The translations under genes and the position numbers were made by a program. Below are positions 23,170 through 24,709 of a stretch of 24,709 nt of DNA, piece after piece. Within the stretch, counting starts at the first letter, position 1, and each line of letters starts with the position of its first letter. This DNA comes from an uncultured Oscillospiraceae bacterium (GTDB lineage Bacteria > Bacillota > Clostridia > Oscillospirales > Acutalibacteraceae). The notes beneath the pieces were generated by a model, which saw only the letters and a program-made list of their open reading frames with translations, had not been told where the DNA came from and made no database searches. The stretch covers positions 1 to 24,709 of the forward strand of contig CABSLQ010000045.1 in assembly GCA_902478605.1 (NCBI GenBank). The letters run 5' to 3'.

Positions 23170-23370
23170 CTGCATCATCATGGGAAGATATGCCTAATCA
23201 CCTGAAAAGTATAGCACAGGATGCGACAATTGGCAAGTGCCTTTTGCAAATTTTTTGGCACTTATCCTTCGGGCGGCGGAGGCGGTTCCTCCCGTTTTCT
23301 TCTTTTCCGCGGCGGATCGTTCGACGGCAGGCCGGGGAATGAAAAACAAAGAATAGGAGTGGTCGAGCCT
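23170..23370 (+). promoter_or_regulatory. rpoB 5' leader with hairpins
   Basis: No gene is seen here. AAGTGCC (23235-23241) pairs with GGCACTT (23257-23263). GGAGG (23278-23282) pairs with CCTCC (23288-23292) and is followed by a T-rich stretch (23295-23306), an attenuator-like shape with a short stem. AATTGGCAA (23228-23236) is the inverse of TTGCCAATT (23113-23121) upstream of the promoter. Function is unproven. Confidence 0.35.
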
Positions 23371-24709
23371 ATGGCGAATATCAAACCGGTAAAGTTGGGC
23401 AACAATGTTCGCATGAGCTTCGCAAAGATCAATGAGGTGCTGGATATGCCCAACCTCATTGAAGTGCAGAAGAACTCATACAACTGGTTCTTGGAGGAGG
23501 GGCTTCAGGAAGTCTTCAGCGACGTGTCGTCCATCACCGACTATACCGGCAATCTGGTGCTGGAATTCGTGGGATATCGCCTGGACGAGGAGCCCAAATA
23601 CACGGTGGAGCAGTGCAAGGAGCGGGATGTTACCTACGCGGCCCCTCTGCGCGTGCGCGCCCGTCTCATCAATAAGGAAACCGGCGAGATCAAGGAGTCC
23701 GAGGTGTTCATGGGCGATTTCCCGCTGATGACCGAAAGCGGTACCTTTGTCATCAACGGCGCCGAGCGCGTCATCGTGTCGCAGCTGGTCCGTTCTCCCG
23801 GCGTGTACTTCGGTATGAATTATGACACGACAGGCAAAAAGCTGTTTAACGCCACTGTCATCCCCAACCGCGGCGCATGGCTGGAATATGAGACCGACTC
23901 CTCCGATGTGTTCTATGTGCGCATCGACAAGAACCGCAAGCTGCCCATCACGGTGTTCGTGCGGGCGCTGGGGCTCGGTTCGGATGCGGAGCTTCTCGAC
24001 TTCTTTGGCGACGACGAGCGCATTCACGCCACGATCGAGAAGGATATCACCAAAAACACCGAAGAGGCTCTTCTCGAGGTGTACCGCAAGCTGCGCCCCG
24101 GCGAGCCGCTGACGGTGGAAAACTCGCAGCAGCACCTGGAAAGCCTCTTCTTCGATCCCCGCCGGTATGATCTGTCGCGCGTGGGGCGGTATAAGTATAA
24201 CAAGAAGCTCGGCCTGTCCAACCGCCTGGCCGGCTGCCGCATCTCCCGCCCGATTGTCAACCCGAATACCGGGGAGATCATGGCGGAGCCGGGCGAGATC
24301 ATCGATCGCGCCCGCGCGCTGGAGATGGAGGACGCCGGCGTCAGCGTGGCCTATGTCACGACCGACGAGCACGGCGAGGAGCACGAGATCAAGATTGTCA
24401 CCAACGGCATGGTCGATATCAAAAAGTACGTGGATTTCGACGTGGCGGAGCTCGGCATCAACGAGCGGGTGTGCTATACCGTGCTGCGGGAGATCCTCGA
24501 CAGCTGCCCGACCGAAGAGGAGCTTAAGGAAGCCATCCGCGCCCGCGCGGGCGAGCTTATCCCGAACCACATCACCATCCCGGATATGCTCGCTTCCATC
24601 AACTATGTCAACTGCCTGGCGCACGATATCGGCACGACCGACGACATCGACCATCTGGGCAACCGCCGCATCCGTTCGGTGGGCGAGCTGCTGCAGAACC
24701 AGTTCCGCA
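23371..24709 (+). CDS. rpoB: RNA polymerase beta subunit, N-terminal part (cut by window edge)
   Basis: The frame begins at ATG 23371 and continues past the right edge, giving about 446 residues of the protein. The start shows the family's typical KLGNNVRMSFAKINEVLDMP followed by NLIEVQKNSYNWFLEEGLQE. Later come MGDFPLMTESGTFVINGAER, the rifampicin N-cluster region QLVRSPGVYFG, and RDLSR-like RYDLSRVGRYKYNKKLG. It is the catalytic beta chain of RNA polymerase. AGGAG lies 11 bases before the ATG. Unlike most bacteria, rplJ-rplL are not directly upstream; a YdcF-like gene is. rpoC would be expected beyond the window. Confidence 0.98.
   Translation, partial: MANIKPVKLGNNVRMSFAKINEVLDMPNLIEVQKNSYNWFLEEGLQEVFSDVSSITDYTGNLVLEFVGYRLDEEPKYTVEQCKERDVTYAAPLRVRARLINKETGEIKESEVFMGDFPLMTESGTFVINGAERVIVSQLVRSPGVYFGMNYDTTGKKLFNATVIPNRGAWLEYETDSSDVFYVRIDKNRKLPITVFVRALGLGSDAELLDFFGDDERIHATIEKDITKNTEEALLEVYRKLRPGEPLTVENSQQHLESLFFDPRRYDLSRVGRYKYNKKLGLSNRLAGCRISRPIVNPNTGEIMAEPGEIIDRARALEMEDAGVSVAYVTTDEHGEEHEIKIVTNGMVDIKKYVDFDVAELGINERVCYTVLREILDSCPTEEELKEAIRARAGELIPNHITIPDMLASINYVNCLAHDIGTTDDIDHLGNRRIRSVGELLQNQFR

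Noticed and set aside
1..24709. tRNA, rRNA, CRISPR arrays, insertion sequences and phage genes.
   Set aside because: Nothing matching was seen on either strand: no spaced identical repeats, no transposase or integrase motifs, and no cloverleaf-like sequence with a TTCRA arm.

Overview
The window looks like a chromosomal piece from a Gram-positive, low-GC-lineage but moderately GC-rich bacterium, most likely class Clostridia. The reasons are strong AGGAGG-type ribosome binding sites, frequent TTG starts, consensus sigma-A promoters, a YoaS/YozG-like DUF2975 plus HTH pair, an Spx/ArsC-type protein and a teichoic-acid-like CDP-alditol module. The genus cannot be named from sequence alone. Both edges cut housekeeping genes: secA on the left (minus strand) and rpoB on the right (plus strand).

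Left flank (1-4.6 kb): the secA 5' part; a CE2-like SGNH esterase on the minus strand; a DUF2975 membrane protein with its HTH regulator on the plus strand; then a minus-strand pair of pyrB and a flavodoxin-fold reductase with an iron-sulfur-flavoprotein type cysteine motif. The pyrB product carries a C-terminal PyrI-like zinc domain but lacks the allosteric nucleotide domain.

Centre (4.6-20.1 kb): a surface-polysaccharide locus in one direction, probably read from the promoter at 4648-4676 through a ~200-nt structured leader. Order: glf (UDP-Galf supply), two GT2 glycosyltransferases, a CDP-glycerol-type alditol-phosphate transferase, a TarI/IspD-like cytidylyltransferase, an extended SDR, a third GT2, a Wzz-like protein with a degenerate BY-kinase-like tail, a Wzy polymerase, rmlA-rmlD-rmlB-rmlC (dTDP-rhamnose), and after a repeat-bearing gap a Wzx flippase. 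Together they predict a Wzx/Wzy polymer containing galactofuranose, rhamnose and a phospho-alditol. No initiating phosphoglycosyl transferase, active tyrosine kinase or dedicated regulator is in the window.

Right flank (20.1-24.7 kb): a perfect 34-nt palindromic terminator, a small minus-strand lipoprotein-like gene, a YjbQ-family gene, an Spx/ArsC-family gene, a SWIM zinc-finger protein, a YdcF/DUF218 membrane protein, and rpoB with its own strong promoter and a ~200-nt leader. I saw no tRNA, rRNA, CRISPR array, insertion sequence or phage gene. The best leads for something not well described are the PyrB-zinc-domain fusion, the Wzz-pseudokinase and the CDP-alditol module.
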